From Sarocladium kiliense (Eukaryota; Ascomycota; Sordariomycetes; Hypocreales; Sarocladiaceae), in NCBI GenBank assembly GCA_030734395.1, contig JAUZTG010000020.1, positions 1,798,001 to 1,862,000 on the forward strand: DNA of 64,000 bases, given 5' to 3'. This document shows, one piece after another, positions 23,269 to 33,119 of this stretch. Made by a program: the position numbers and the translations under genes. The notes beneath the pieces were generated by a model. It was not told the origin of the DNA and ran no database searches. It worked only from the letters and a program-made list of their open reading frames with translations. Within the stretch, counting starts at the first letter, position 1. The number at the start of each line of letters is the position of its first letter.

Positions 23269-25857
23269 CTAGATTTCAAACGGCGGCGCAACCGTGTCGG
23301 CACCGCAATCGTAGCCGAACTCGTCAGTGGACTCGAGTCCTCGGGATACAATCTGGACGCCATCAGGATCGTTGACAATCATGGAGAATTGCCCACACGT
23401 TTGCGTGTTGATCCAAAGCAACCTGAACGGTACATATCCGCCAACATCACTTTCCTGTACATTGTACTCGTATGTCCCCTGGCCAAGGCCATCGTCGTTA
23501 GCCACAGCAACGAGATTGGCGTTAGTCTCAGAGAATCCTGACTTGGCGTTATCACCAAACCACAGGTAGACGACCTCGTCAGCACTGTTGGGTTCGAACG
23601 AGTATGTGCCCGCCTTCGTCGGGTGGAAGTACCCAACATGCTGAAGGATACTGTTTGAGACGTCCGATGCTGTCTCTTGGCCGTAAATGTTAGCTGGGGC
23701 TGAGCACATCTGAGTGAGTCCGAAAGTGCGGACTGCCCCTGTCAAGTCGGCAGTCTGGCCTTCAAGAATGGTCTGAAGGTTGACATAGCTCGTTGCCCAT
23801 TCATCAGGGTTGGCAGCGGAGTAGGGGGGAATTTGACCTCTCGCACTCTCCGTGGCTGAATCAGAGCTGGCCAGCTTGTAGAACGCCCACTGCGTTCCTG
23901 GCGTACAGTCGGGTGCATCCTGACAAACGCCATCGTTACACTGCTGGCCATCGTCACAATCAGAGTCGGCGGTGCACTGAGAGCATACGTTCTCTTTGCA
24001 CACCTGTCCACTCGGGCAGTCGGCATTCTCTGTACACTCTGGCTCAGGTACGTCCACGCAAACGCCATCTTCGCACGTCTGGTTCTCGTCGCAATCACCA
24101 TCGCTCGTGCATTGTCCTCCTGGCTGGCAGCTGCCATCAGTGCAGACCTCGTCGCCCTGGCAGTCAGAGTCACTCTCGCATTCATCTCCTGCGCGGCAAA
24201 CGCCTCCACTGCAGACCTCATTCTCAGGGCAGTCTGAGTCGTTCTGGCAATCCTCTGTGGGTCCGCAAACGCCGGCATTGCATACTTCATTGCCTGGACA
24301 GTCTGAATCCGATTGGCAACCTTCCGAATCTGCGTCTCGGCACACGCCGTCTTCACAAACTTGGTTCTCGGGACAGTCGGAGTCGGATTGACAGCTTCCT
24401 GATTCTGTGTCTCGGCAGGTACCGTCTTCACAAGTCTGGTTCTCCGGGCAATCTGAGTCTGAGCGACAGCTCTCCGAGTCTTCGCAGACTCCGTTATTAC
24501 AGATCTGGCTGCCTGGGCATTGAGAGTCGTCCTGGCAGGTTTCGGAATCCTGGCAAACACCGTCGTTGCAGGTCTGGTTGTCGGGGCAGTCAGAGTCAGC
24601 CTGGCAGCCTTGTTGAGCTAAGAAACAAACGCCGCTCTCGACAGCACATGACTCTCCTTCTGGACAATCCGAATCCTCGCGACACTGCTGTCCGACGGTC
24701 TCGCAGGCCTTGTTCTCATTGCAGAACTCCCCTTGCTCGCAATCAGCGTCTACTTGGCACCCGGGAGCAATTTGACACGTTCCGTCAGCGTCACAGACTT
24801 CTCCTTGTTCACAGTCCCCATTAGTCGAGCATTGGGGAAGCTCAACACGATGGCACGCGCCATCGAGACACTGCTCATCCTCCCCGCAGTCCGTGTCTGC
24901 TGAGCATTGGGCAGGGTTGGCCTTGCGGCATTGAGTGTCCCGGCAAACTTCGTCTCGACCACAGTCCGAGTCTGACGTGCAGCGTGGTAGTGTAGCTCGT
25001 TGGCAGAGGCCTTGACTGTTGCAAATTTCGCCGCTATCGCAGTCTGCGCTGGAACTGCATTCATCACCTGGAGACGTCTCACACAGTCCTTCCCTTGTAC
25101 AGAACTCGCCGACAGGGCAGTCGGAAGTATGCTGGCAGCCTTCACGAGGAAGGATAGGACCTTGGCAGAATCCAAGCGGGTTGCAGACTTCGTTCAGCGG
25201 GCAATCACTCGAAGACTGGCATTGTAGGCCTGAGTTGTTCTCGCAGATCCCCTGTGGACTGCAGATCTGTCCATTCCGACAGTCCTGATTCCTATCGCAC
25301 TCTGGCCCAGCGAATGGCTCGCAATGGCCATGCGTGTTGCAGATTGTGCCTTCCTGGCAGTCGTTGTTGGTCTCGCATGCCGGACCACTGAGAAGCTCAC
25401 AAAGGCGATTAGAGCCACACGCCTGTCCTTCTTCGCAGTCGGCACCAGATTCGCAGCCACGCTCCAAGCCGGGAATCCCAACATAGCAGGTACTTGTATC
25501 ACAAGTCTCGACGAGTTCGTATGCCTTGCATTCCTGCTTGCAAGGGTACTTGTGGTGTGTCCACTGCACTGCCTTGCACTTCCCTTCGAGGGGACATTTA
25601 TGACGGCCACCTTGGCTTGATGTACTGCCGGTGCCACCATGCTTGGGAGTATCTTCGCTTTCGCCGCAATGGACACAGTTGTGCTGCTGTTTGAGAGGCT
25701 TGGGGAAAGGAGTTGGTTCTGTGCAGAGAGCAGCACATTGACCTAGGTCGAGGTACGTAACGCTAGTCTCGGTGACGGTATAAACAAGATCATCGTTGGA
25801 GCTGACCAGAGCTGGGAGTAAGGCTACCAAGCCCACACATGCCGCTTGGAACCTCAT
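23269..25857 (-). CDS. Secreted cysteine-repeat protein with C-terminal GLEYA domain
   Basis: Intronless, 862 aa. A signal peptide is at residues 1-20 (ending LVSS). A Cys-containing N-terminal part (about 21-130, with KCPLEGKCKAVQW and a TCYVG segment) precedes 21 tandem units of about 23-26 residues between about 134 and 650. Each has the pattern C-x4-5-DC-x6-C-x4-C, with a core such as CQSDSDCPENQVCEDGVC, and the units are acidic. Residues about 651-862 form a GLEYA/PA14-like domain (TQWAFYKL, GYFHPTKAGTYSFE, YLWFGDNA), a fungal lectin-type adhesin module. The order is reversed relative to yeast flocculins, where the lectin is N-terminal. No GPI signal is visible at the C-terminus, which ends VAPPFEI. 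It probably acts at the cell surface or in the matrix; ligand unknown. The repeats also create a long antisense open frame, which I do not regard as a gene. Confidence 0.9.
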   Translation of the reverse strand: MRFQAACVGLVALLPALVSSNDDLVYTVTETSVTYLDLGQCAALCTEPTPFPKPLKQQHNCVHCGESEDTPKHGGTGSTSSQGGRHKCPLEGKCKAVQWTHHKYPCKQECKAYELVETCDTSTCYVGIPGLERGCESGADCEEGQACGSNRLCELLSGPACETNNDCQEGTICNTHGHCEPFAGPECDRNQDCRNGQICSPQGICENNSGLQCQSSSDCPLNEVCNPLGFCQGPILPREGCQHTSDCPVGEFCTREGLCETSPGDECSSSADCDSGEICNSQGLCQRATLPRCTSDSDCGRDEVCRDTQCRKANPAQCSADTDCGEDEQCLDGACHRVELPQCSTNGDCEQGEVCDADGTCQIAPGCQVDADCEQGEFCNENKACETVGQQCREDSDCPEGESCAVESGVCFLAQQGCQADSDCPDNQTCNDGVCQDSETCQDDSQCPGSQICNNGVCEDSESCRSDSDCPENQTCEDGTCRDTESGSCQSDSDCPENQVCEDGVCRDADSEGCQSDSDCPGNEVCNAGVCGPTEDCQNDSDCPENEVCSGGVCRAGDECESDSDCQGDEVCTDGSCQPGGQCTSDGDCDENQTCEDGVCVDVPEPECTENADCPSGQVCKENVCSQCTADSDCDDGQQCNDGVCQDAPDCTPGTQWAFYKLASSDSATESARGQIPPYSAANPDEWATSYVNLQTILEGQTADLTGAVRTFGLTQMCSAPANIYGQETASDVSNSILQHVGYFHPTKAGTYSFEPNSADEVVYLWFGDNAKSGFSETNANLVAVANDDGLGQGTYEYNVQESDVGGYVPFRLLWINTQTCGQFSMIVNDPDGVQIVSRGLESTDEFGYDCGADTVAPPFEI

Positions 25858-25934
25858 AGTTTCGGCACTTCGGATGAATAGCGAGATATTGAAGATGTGA
25901 ACTGGTGGTGCTTGTCAGGCTCACAGGCAGAGGA

Positions 25935-25942
25935 TATTTATA
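25935..25942 (-). promoter_or_regulatory. TATA box of GLEYA-domain gene
   Basis: TATAAATA on the minus strand lies 78-85 bp upstream of the ATG at 25857. Confidence 0.5.
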
Positions 25943-27038
25943 CTTCAGGTTATAGCTAATCACTCGCCATCAACGCGCTACATTCTTGAACCTTTGTTCT
26001 TCAATTTTGTGTTTAATCTCTTGCAAGAAATTCTATAACGCATGTTCTCCATGGTAGTCTTCCCTTCGCCCTTTAGCACCGACTCCTGCAGGGTTCATGT
26101 CTCGGCACTTTCATGCGGGTCCTGAGTCAGTCGCCGACAAATCATTCCGGTACCAGTCGCTCGGTTGCTTTGCTCTCAAGGGTGGTGAGACATGGCTTTC
26201 CCCCAAATAGTAATGTATTTGGCATGTAAGGAGTAGGTTGACCTAAATGCCGGCCCCGCAGCACGGGGTCAGTGTCATCAGCAATACATACCAGACATGT
26301 GGTTCACTTTGACGTCGCGGCACTATCCCGCTACTTTCACATATTGCACTTAGCCTAATGAGGTCTCAGGCTCAACCACCTGCCCTTGAACACGGCGAGC
26401 GAAGAAAGTTTGGCACGCAGACCGTGTCTATCTCACTTCTCGTTGGCCGTCAAGCAACTGATAGGAGAATTGCAGATGGAATCCATTCACATGGTCGTCC
26501 CGGTGCACTCTTACCTGAACCCAGCAATCATAATGGATGTTGGAGGCCACATTGGAGCTATCCAAGATCCCTTCTGCAAGATCCGCATCTCTTCATCCTC
26601 ACGAAGTATAGGTCAGTTAGTAGACACGGTTCTGTTGGAGAAAGCAAAAATGTCCAAGGTCGACTCAGAACAAGAGCCCCTCACTGGAACCCGAACCTTG
26701 ACTCAGGTGAACTGCTAGGACGATATGTGCTCTTTTCGCAATTACGCGCTTGTTGTGATACATTCTCTCTGTTAAAGGGCAAGATCATCTACCTCTTGGA
26801 ACGTACTAGGTTATCGGAGTAATCCGACTCAACATAAAAACATCACCTGACAGGCTCTGATACATTATGATTTCCAGCCACCCAGGCAACACATTATTGT
26901 TTTGGGCATTATATAGCGTATTATTGGGTTCAAGAGGCTTGCTGTCGCTGGGGTAGCTCACACCTCCAATCACTTGAGACGTGCTGCACACGACCCACGT
27001 CGAGGAGCTTCGCCAGACAAGCAGACTCGCTGAAACCA
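25943..27038. other. Intergenic region
   Basis: About 1.1 kb containing the GLEYA-gene upstream region and the 3' flank of the MFS gene. Open frames near 26358-26822 lack any recognisable domain. No gene supported. Confidence 0.5.
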
Positions 27039-28697
27039 TCATACAGCGAATCTCCACCCCTTGGGAAGCCCAGCTGCTCGTTCTGCAGCTTTAAGTGCTT
27101 TGTTCTTCCTGTTGCACCACCACTTGGTAATGAGAACGCCAACAACTGTCATGCCACATCCCGTGATGATGGCACCGCCGCCTGTCTGATAATATGGCTC
27201 TTGGTTTCGCAGGAAGAAGTAGGGCGAAAACCAATGGCTGACAGAAGACACGCAATTCGCGTAAGCGATGAGAGCTGCGCGCTTAGTGCGTGGACGTGGC
27301 ACCACAGTAGTTTCCCAGGATATTTGAAGCTATTGGAATGGGCAAATTAGTATACTGCTCATGGTTCTGGGTTGAGTGCGACAAGTACTTACGTTGAGAC
27401 CGACGAATGGACCTGTTACCAAAAGGAACAGGGAGAAATATCGAGCACCAACATTTAGAGTGCTGATCATGATAGCACAGCCAATCGCAGTGAATACAAT
27501 GGCAACAATGATATGCCACCCGTGCTCTAAGACTCGTCCCGAGTTCCAAGATACGAGCAGCGTGACCAAGAAAGCCACGATTGGGGGCGGTGCCTGGACA
27601 AGGTAGGTTGTGATCTTGGAAAGACCAAAGGTGGCCATGATCGAGGGCAGAAAGTCCTTGTAGGACTGCGCGATGATCAGCGCGAAGTGGATGAGAGCAA
27701 ACATGTGCGAGATGGGGTCTTTGAACATGGTCCAGATGCCGCCAAGATAGTCGCCCTCGTCATCCTCCGAGAGTCCACCAGCGGACACGGTCTGCCGGTA
27801 TTGCGCCATTTCGGACTCCTCCGCGGTCAAAAAGTATGTGCCGGTGTTGTTGGGGAAATTGGGGATGAGCCAGAAGGCAGCAACGCCGACAAGAACACTA
27901 ACAATGCCTTCGAGAAGAAGGAACCACTGCCAGGCGTGAAGACCGGCGATGTTGTCCATGTTTGTCAAGATGCCGGCAGCAAGCAAGCCAGAGATTGCCT
28001 GGGAGATGGTGTTGCCTGCGTGCCAAATGCCCATGCGGAGCGGTGATTCGTGCTTCGTGTACCAAGACGAGGTCATCAGAGAAACGGCTGGAACAAATGG
28101 GCCTTCAGTGAACCCCACGAGAAAACGACACAGACAGAAGGCCCAGCCAGACTTCGCAGCAGGCATACAGATAGTCACAGCAGACCAAGCAAGCATACAT
28201 GCCGGCAGCAAATACCGCGGCTTGCCCTTTGCAAGTATTACGTTGGCTGGGATTTGCGTAATGATATAGCCGACATAGAACATAGAAATGCCCGCAGACC
28301 ACATGGTATCAGACATGTGCATATCCTCTTGCATGCCAGCGAGTCGAGCGTTGGAGACGTTGATGCGATCCAGATAGCTACCGCGCGATGTTAGCAGGTC
28401 CGCTCTGTGGAACGACGACTTCAGAAGAACTTACTTCATGATCAGCATGATAGAGACCATTGGCAAGAACTTCCAGTCAAGTTTGCGCACGAGGCTTTTC
28501 TCAAGGGCCTTGAGCTGCTCCGGCGTTTTGTCTTTGATCAATGGATAGCGCTCCAACCATTCACGAGGGGCGGCGCCATTTTCGACTTCACAATTCTCCA
28601 TGTGTTTCTCATCTTTGAAATCGATGGACCCATCTTTGGATGTGCGGGCCACATGGGAAACGTGAGGAGCGTCGGTTTTGGATGGGTTGCTAGCCAT
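27039..28697 (-). CDS. MFS transporter, allantoate permease (Dal5) family
   Basis: Three exons, complement(27039..27329, 27393..28377, 28435..28697), sum to 1539 nt, giving 512 aa. The N-terminus is cytosolic and charged, and transmembrane helix 1 leads into NYLDRINVSNARLAGM, the family signature after TM1 (anion:cation symporter family). Further signature pieces are RFLVGFTEGPFVPAVS (TM4 region) and WYTKHESPLRMGIWHAGNTISQ. About 12 membrane helices can be traced. Relatives import allantoate, ureidosuccinate, nicotinate, pantothenate and other small organic anions at the plasma membrane; the substrate here cannot be read. It is divergent from the FMN-dependent oxidase gene across 2.1 kb. Confidence 0.93.
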
Positions 28698-28827
28698 CCT
28701 GTCAGTGCTTGGGCTTCAGACACAGCTTTGGAAGAGAAGTAGAAGAGTAAAATGAAGTCCAGCGGTCAATGCATCCAGAAGGTCTGCCGAGAATCTTGGT
28801 ATTCGATCGTCTCTCGGCACTGCGTCT

Positions 28828-28835
28828 TATTTATA
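28828..28835 (-). promoter_or_regulatory. TATA box of MFS gene
   Basis: TATAAATA on the minus strand lies 131-138 bp upstream of the ATG at 28697. Confidence 0.45.
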
Positions 28836-30819
28836 CAAGTTCCATGCGGCGGGGAAATCCGGGGCATGGGGTTACAATTAGGAGCAACCCCATCTACTTT
28901 CTGGTTCGAATCTCAACGATCTCCCCATTGAGCTCATGGGGTCACCGGTTCATCGAATAATATGCCTAATCGACAAGCACGCGGCTGGCAGTCCAGAGAC
29001 CAAAAACCTTAATGATCTTCGGACCGCTCTCCGGGGGTCGGAGCGGACGATTTCCGATGCTGCCTCCTGCCAATGTCGGGTCAGTGAAGCGGGCACATCG
29101 AGGAGCACAGCTGTGCATGGCTCGATCAAACACGACGGCTACAGGCCAGGTGGGTGGATCTTCCTAAATAAGCTTGATTTCAACCCACCGCGCTTGGATG
29201 CATGGACCAAGAGGAGTTGGACTTCGGTGGGGACTGATGCTTACATCTTTGCATATTCATCATCAACAGGTATACTTCAGTTGATCTATAGTAAAATGTC
29301 TGGGCCGCCATGTGGGAAGATAGACCTGCCTAGATCGCCTGCTCTCCCACAGCTTGAAGTGAATGCTAACCATCTTTTTTGCGTATCTATCCATACACTT
29401 CAACACAGCACATAAATGGACAATATAGACCTCGCGAGCAGTGTAGCTTCTGTGAACGGATAGACCCATCAAAGCTTCCACGAGCCAGGGAGATGGTTGT
29501 GTTCCAACCCAGACTTTGTTGGTGCCGTTCACAAGTACTGGTAAGTGAGACTTAACATCGAGCATACCGCTTCGTCTGCGGGGCTGGCTTTGATGGGAAG
29601 AACAGAGTATGCCTACTGAGACGCGGGAGTAGGAGAGCAGTCTGGGGTATTGAGTCAAAAGCCATGTGGATCAACCAAAAACTATCATCGGACCATCCCC
29701 GGCAGGGACGTGCCGCTCCCCAGACTTCGAATCCACAATATCTCGAACCTCATTGCCGAGCATCAGATCAGACCATGTGCATATTGTGGACCAACCACTA
29801 GCCATCGGACCAGCCCCGACATCCGAGTATTTATTCTTCTCTGATCTACTATGATCAGACGAACATCTTCGTGCTCTTACCCCTTTGAGTGATAGCATCG
29901 CATCCTTATGCGGGGTCGGACCAGACCCGAGTAGCCCTTACACGCATGTCCCAGACGGCGCCTGATCGCGACACGCCAGCACTGGAACTTGGGGGAAAGG
30001 TATATGCAAACGCCTGCGGTAGGGGCTTAGCTCTTTGTGAGTCGGACTACGGGAATCGCCCAGATTCTGGTCTTGGACACTGTTTGCTTGTTTCGGCGCT
30101 GTATAGTTACCCCAGCTTTAGCCGATATATTTCAGCATCAAGCATCTTGATGCCCAGGCACGGCGCCGGAAATTTCTTCTCCTGGTCCAATGAAAATGGC
30201 CGCATGCACTCACATGTCGCCGGGTTCGGACAAGAGTCCGTGTCGTGTCCTTTGGCACAGCCTGCCGGCATCGTCGAGGCCAAGGCCTTACCAAGCGATC
30301 GTTCCTGGAACCGTGGCTAGGCTCACATGACCCTAGATTCCCGGACGTAAATCCGGGGTCCCCAAGATGAGAAGCATTTTGCCTCGAGGTTAGAACATCG
30401 CCAACTTTGACTATGCACCAGCAGCCATTAGGTAGCGGGCCTCGGGTCATGTCCGATGACTACACCACCTTCTCCGGGCCCGTACCGATGTCGGTTCCTA
30501 GAAGCGGCTTGCGGCCAGCGGTGGAATATCTTCTCACGTATGTCGTAGCCTGGTTCACCCTATTGGGAAGGGACAATATGGAGCTCCGACCACCGGGCGC
30601 CCGTTCAGGTCCGTGTCTGGTTCTTGAGTACCCTCCCGCCTAGTTCACGGTGTTCCTCAAACATTGCCAAGTTCGCCTACGTCTGTCAGGACTTATGGCT
30701 GGGGCTTGAGTCGTGGAGTCCTTGACTAGAAACAGAGGCCCTCGTTCATTCGATATCGCTTTGATTCAGCTTTGGTGCCGAAGCGATTAGGTGCGCCATC
30801 TTCCTCAGAGTCCAAATCG
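28836..30819. other. Divergent intergenic region (2 kb)
   Basis: No gene is supported. The + strand has scattered CGG/CCG words, including the perfect inverted repeat CGGAC-AAGA-GTCCG at 30227-30240, the form of site bound by Zn2Cys6 dimers. Several imperfect GGACC/GGTCC-rich phrases between 29690 and 30640 look like degenerate duplications, but no clean repeat unit can be defined by eye. Confidence 0.4.
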
Positions 30820-32091
30820 ATGAACATGGCGCAGAATTTGCCCACTCCTGTCACGGTCGAGCAGGTGCGGCAGATCGCCAAGCAAAAGCTACCGGAACCT
30901 GTCTGGCGGTATTACGAGGACGGGGCTGATGATCAGATCACCACGAGGAGGAACAGGGAAGTCTACAATGAGTAAGTCTTCCTCCACCATTCAGTTGTGA
31001 AAGGCAGGCAGGTCTGTCTGTCTCATGTTCTGAAGTGCTCAGCTAATATGCTTTCAAGAATCTGTATCCTACCCCGTGTGTTGCGCGACGTCTCTGGAGT
31101 TCTCACGAGCACTACGATCCTAGGCCGTGACTATGGTGTACCCTTTGCCGTAGCGCCGACTGCGTACCAAAAGCTGGCCAGCCCAGGCGGCGAGATCGAC
31201 ATGGCAAATGCATCCATCTCTCTGGGCACAAACCTTGTCTTGTCTTCAAACGCGACGACTTCGCTCGAGGATGTTTCTGGTGCCCTAGCGGCGCATAGCC
31301 GCCATGTTCGGGATCCTCGTCCGTGGTTTCAACTGTACTTCATCAAAGACAGAGGCGTCACCTCCACCCTCATCAAGCGAGCCGAGAAGGCTGGGTACGA
31401 GGCGCTTGTTTTAACTGTTGATACCACAACGATGGGTAATAGAGTTCACGAGCGCCACCATCCCTTGTCGCTTCCATCTGGGATTCGCATGGCAAACAAA
31501 GACGCACGGGAGGGAGGCGGTGTCTCGAAGGGACGTCTCGTACTGAACGCTTCGACTGCCGCCGAGGCACGGGGAGTTCTCGCTCAGCATGGCTCGAAGC
31601 TCATTGATCCCGCGCTCACATGGCAAGAGTCAATCCCGTGGCTGCGTACCCAAACAAATATGAAGATCATTCTGAAAGGTATCATGACAGCTGAAGATGC
31701 TCTTCTAGCTGTCGAAGCCGGCGTTGATGCAATAGTGGTGTCGAATCATGGCGGCCGCCAGCTGGACGGTGTTCCAGCTACTTTAGAAGTCCTTCCCGAG
31801 ATCACGGAGGCAGTGAAGCGGCGTATACCGGTTATATTTGACGGCGGTATCACGAGAGGCAGCGATATATTCAAGGCGCTTGCCCTCGGCGCTGATCTGT
31901 GTCTCGTAGGGCGGTGTGCGCTCTGGGGGCTGGCATATGATGGACAGAAGGGCGTTGAAGCGGTCCTGCACATGCTCGAGAGAGAGCTCCATCGTACTAT
32001 GATGCTTGCTGGATCAAAGACTGTGGATGATATTTCAAGAAGCATGCTGGGAGTTCGGAAGACCAATGGCTTCGGTATCAGCAGGCTGTAG
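30820..32091 (+). CDS. FMN-dependent 2-hydroxy-acid oxidase/dehydrogenase
   Basis: Two exons, 30820..30971 and 31059..32091, sum to 1185 nt, giving 394 aa. The TIM-barrel FMN family is clear: WRYYEDGADDQ near the N-terminus, PRVLRDVSG, APTAYQKL, the FMN-binding WFQLYFIKDR, LTVDTTTMGNR, the catalytic block SNHGGRQLDG with base H281, and FDGGITRGSDIFKALALGAD (phosphate binding). This family includes glycolate/lactate oxidase, lactate 2-monooxygenase and mandelate dehydrogenase. The reaction is oxidation of an (S)-2-hydroxy acid to the 2-oxo acid with O2 or another acceptor. The C-terminus ends GISRL, close to a peroxisomal PTS1 but not a canonical SKL, so location is uncertain. It sits between two organic-anion permeases. 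Confidence 0.93.
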
Positions 32092-33119
32092 GCAGCGGCC
32101 TGGCTGGACCATCATGTTGTACGGAAGGCTTGACCACTATCCCAAAGAGTATGCCAGGTTGTTGCTTCCCACGCCATTTTCTTTACGTGAATCTTGATAG
32201 CAGCCGTTAATTTCTGTCCTCGTTTTCTTGTTTATTGAGCCATCCCGTACATTCGGGTGTTCTGGTGGCTGGCCGCCAACAAGGTTACGAAACCATCTCG
32301 ACGGCGAGCCGGCCAATTGCCATAGAAAACCCTCTCGATTTCGGGCATGGTATGAGTACAGAAAGAAGAATGGAAAATCATCGCAGAAGAGACTGGCTTC
32401 GATTCCTGTCCCACGTGACAACGTGGCACTTTCTAACTTAACTCTACTAATAAGCATACCACCACCTTAAATTTCGGATCGGATCTCGGAAGGTGGTAGA
32501 TGACAAAGTTCTTTCTATCCTATACCAGGACTAATTCACAGTAACTCCGCAAAGCCCGAGGAGACTCCTACGGTCGGTTGCCTCTCCATCCTTGATGCAG
32601 CCAACACGCAACTACGGACGGGGGTGTCATCACGTCTTCTCTCATCAAAATGTCGATACTCCACGCCGAGTGGATATAGCAATCCTGACCTATCTCTTGG
32701 CTTACAGCTTTTCGCAGCCAGCAAGCCTTCTGATACGGATTACCGACATCGCTGCGATTGCTAATCCAAAATGTATGATACCTTGAACCCTTGCTTTCCA
32801 AGAGGGGTAGATCTGCAGCAGTGAGATGGTGTCAGTGTTGGCCAAGCATCACGACATGGATTTCGAAAGCAGTCAACGACTAATTGCGCAATTCGCCAAT
32901 ACATTTGCGGAAGTGAGACTTGGCGGTCCGCAATAGATACTTGCATACGGTAAAGCAGCGAGGGAGTGTCAACAGCAAGCTGAAGATAAAGGCGTGGCTC
33001 CTGCCAAATAGTTACCCGAGCTGACATTGGATTCGTCTTGCAAGTAGCGAATTACACCCGCAAAGTATCGATAAACTTCATTGCAGTCATTTCGGTAGTA
33101 GCCTATTGCTAAACCAGCC
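32092..33119. other. Intergenic region
   Basis: About 1 kb between two + strand genes. No coding segment has domain or splice support. It probably holds the promoter of the MFS gene at 33120. Confidence 0.5.

Noticed and set aside
23793..24824. 343-codon open frame opposite the cysteine-repeat gene
   Set aside because: It mirrors the repeated codons of the minus-strand gene; the predicted protein is Arg/Ser/His-rich with no domain. It is a composition shadow.
28895..28920. Box-B-like GGTTCGAATCT
   Set aside because: Flanks do not form a T-stem and there is no D-arm upstream.
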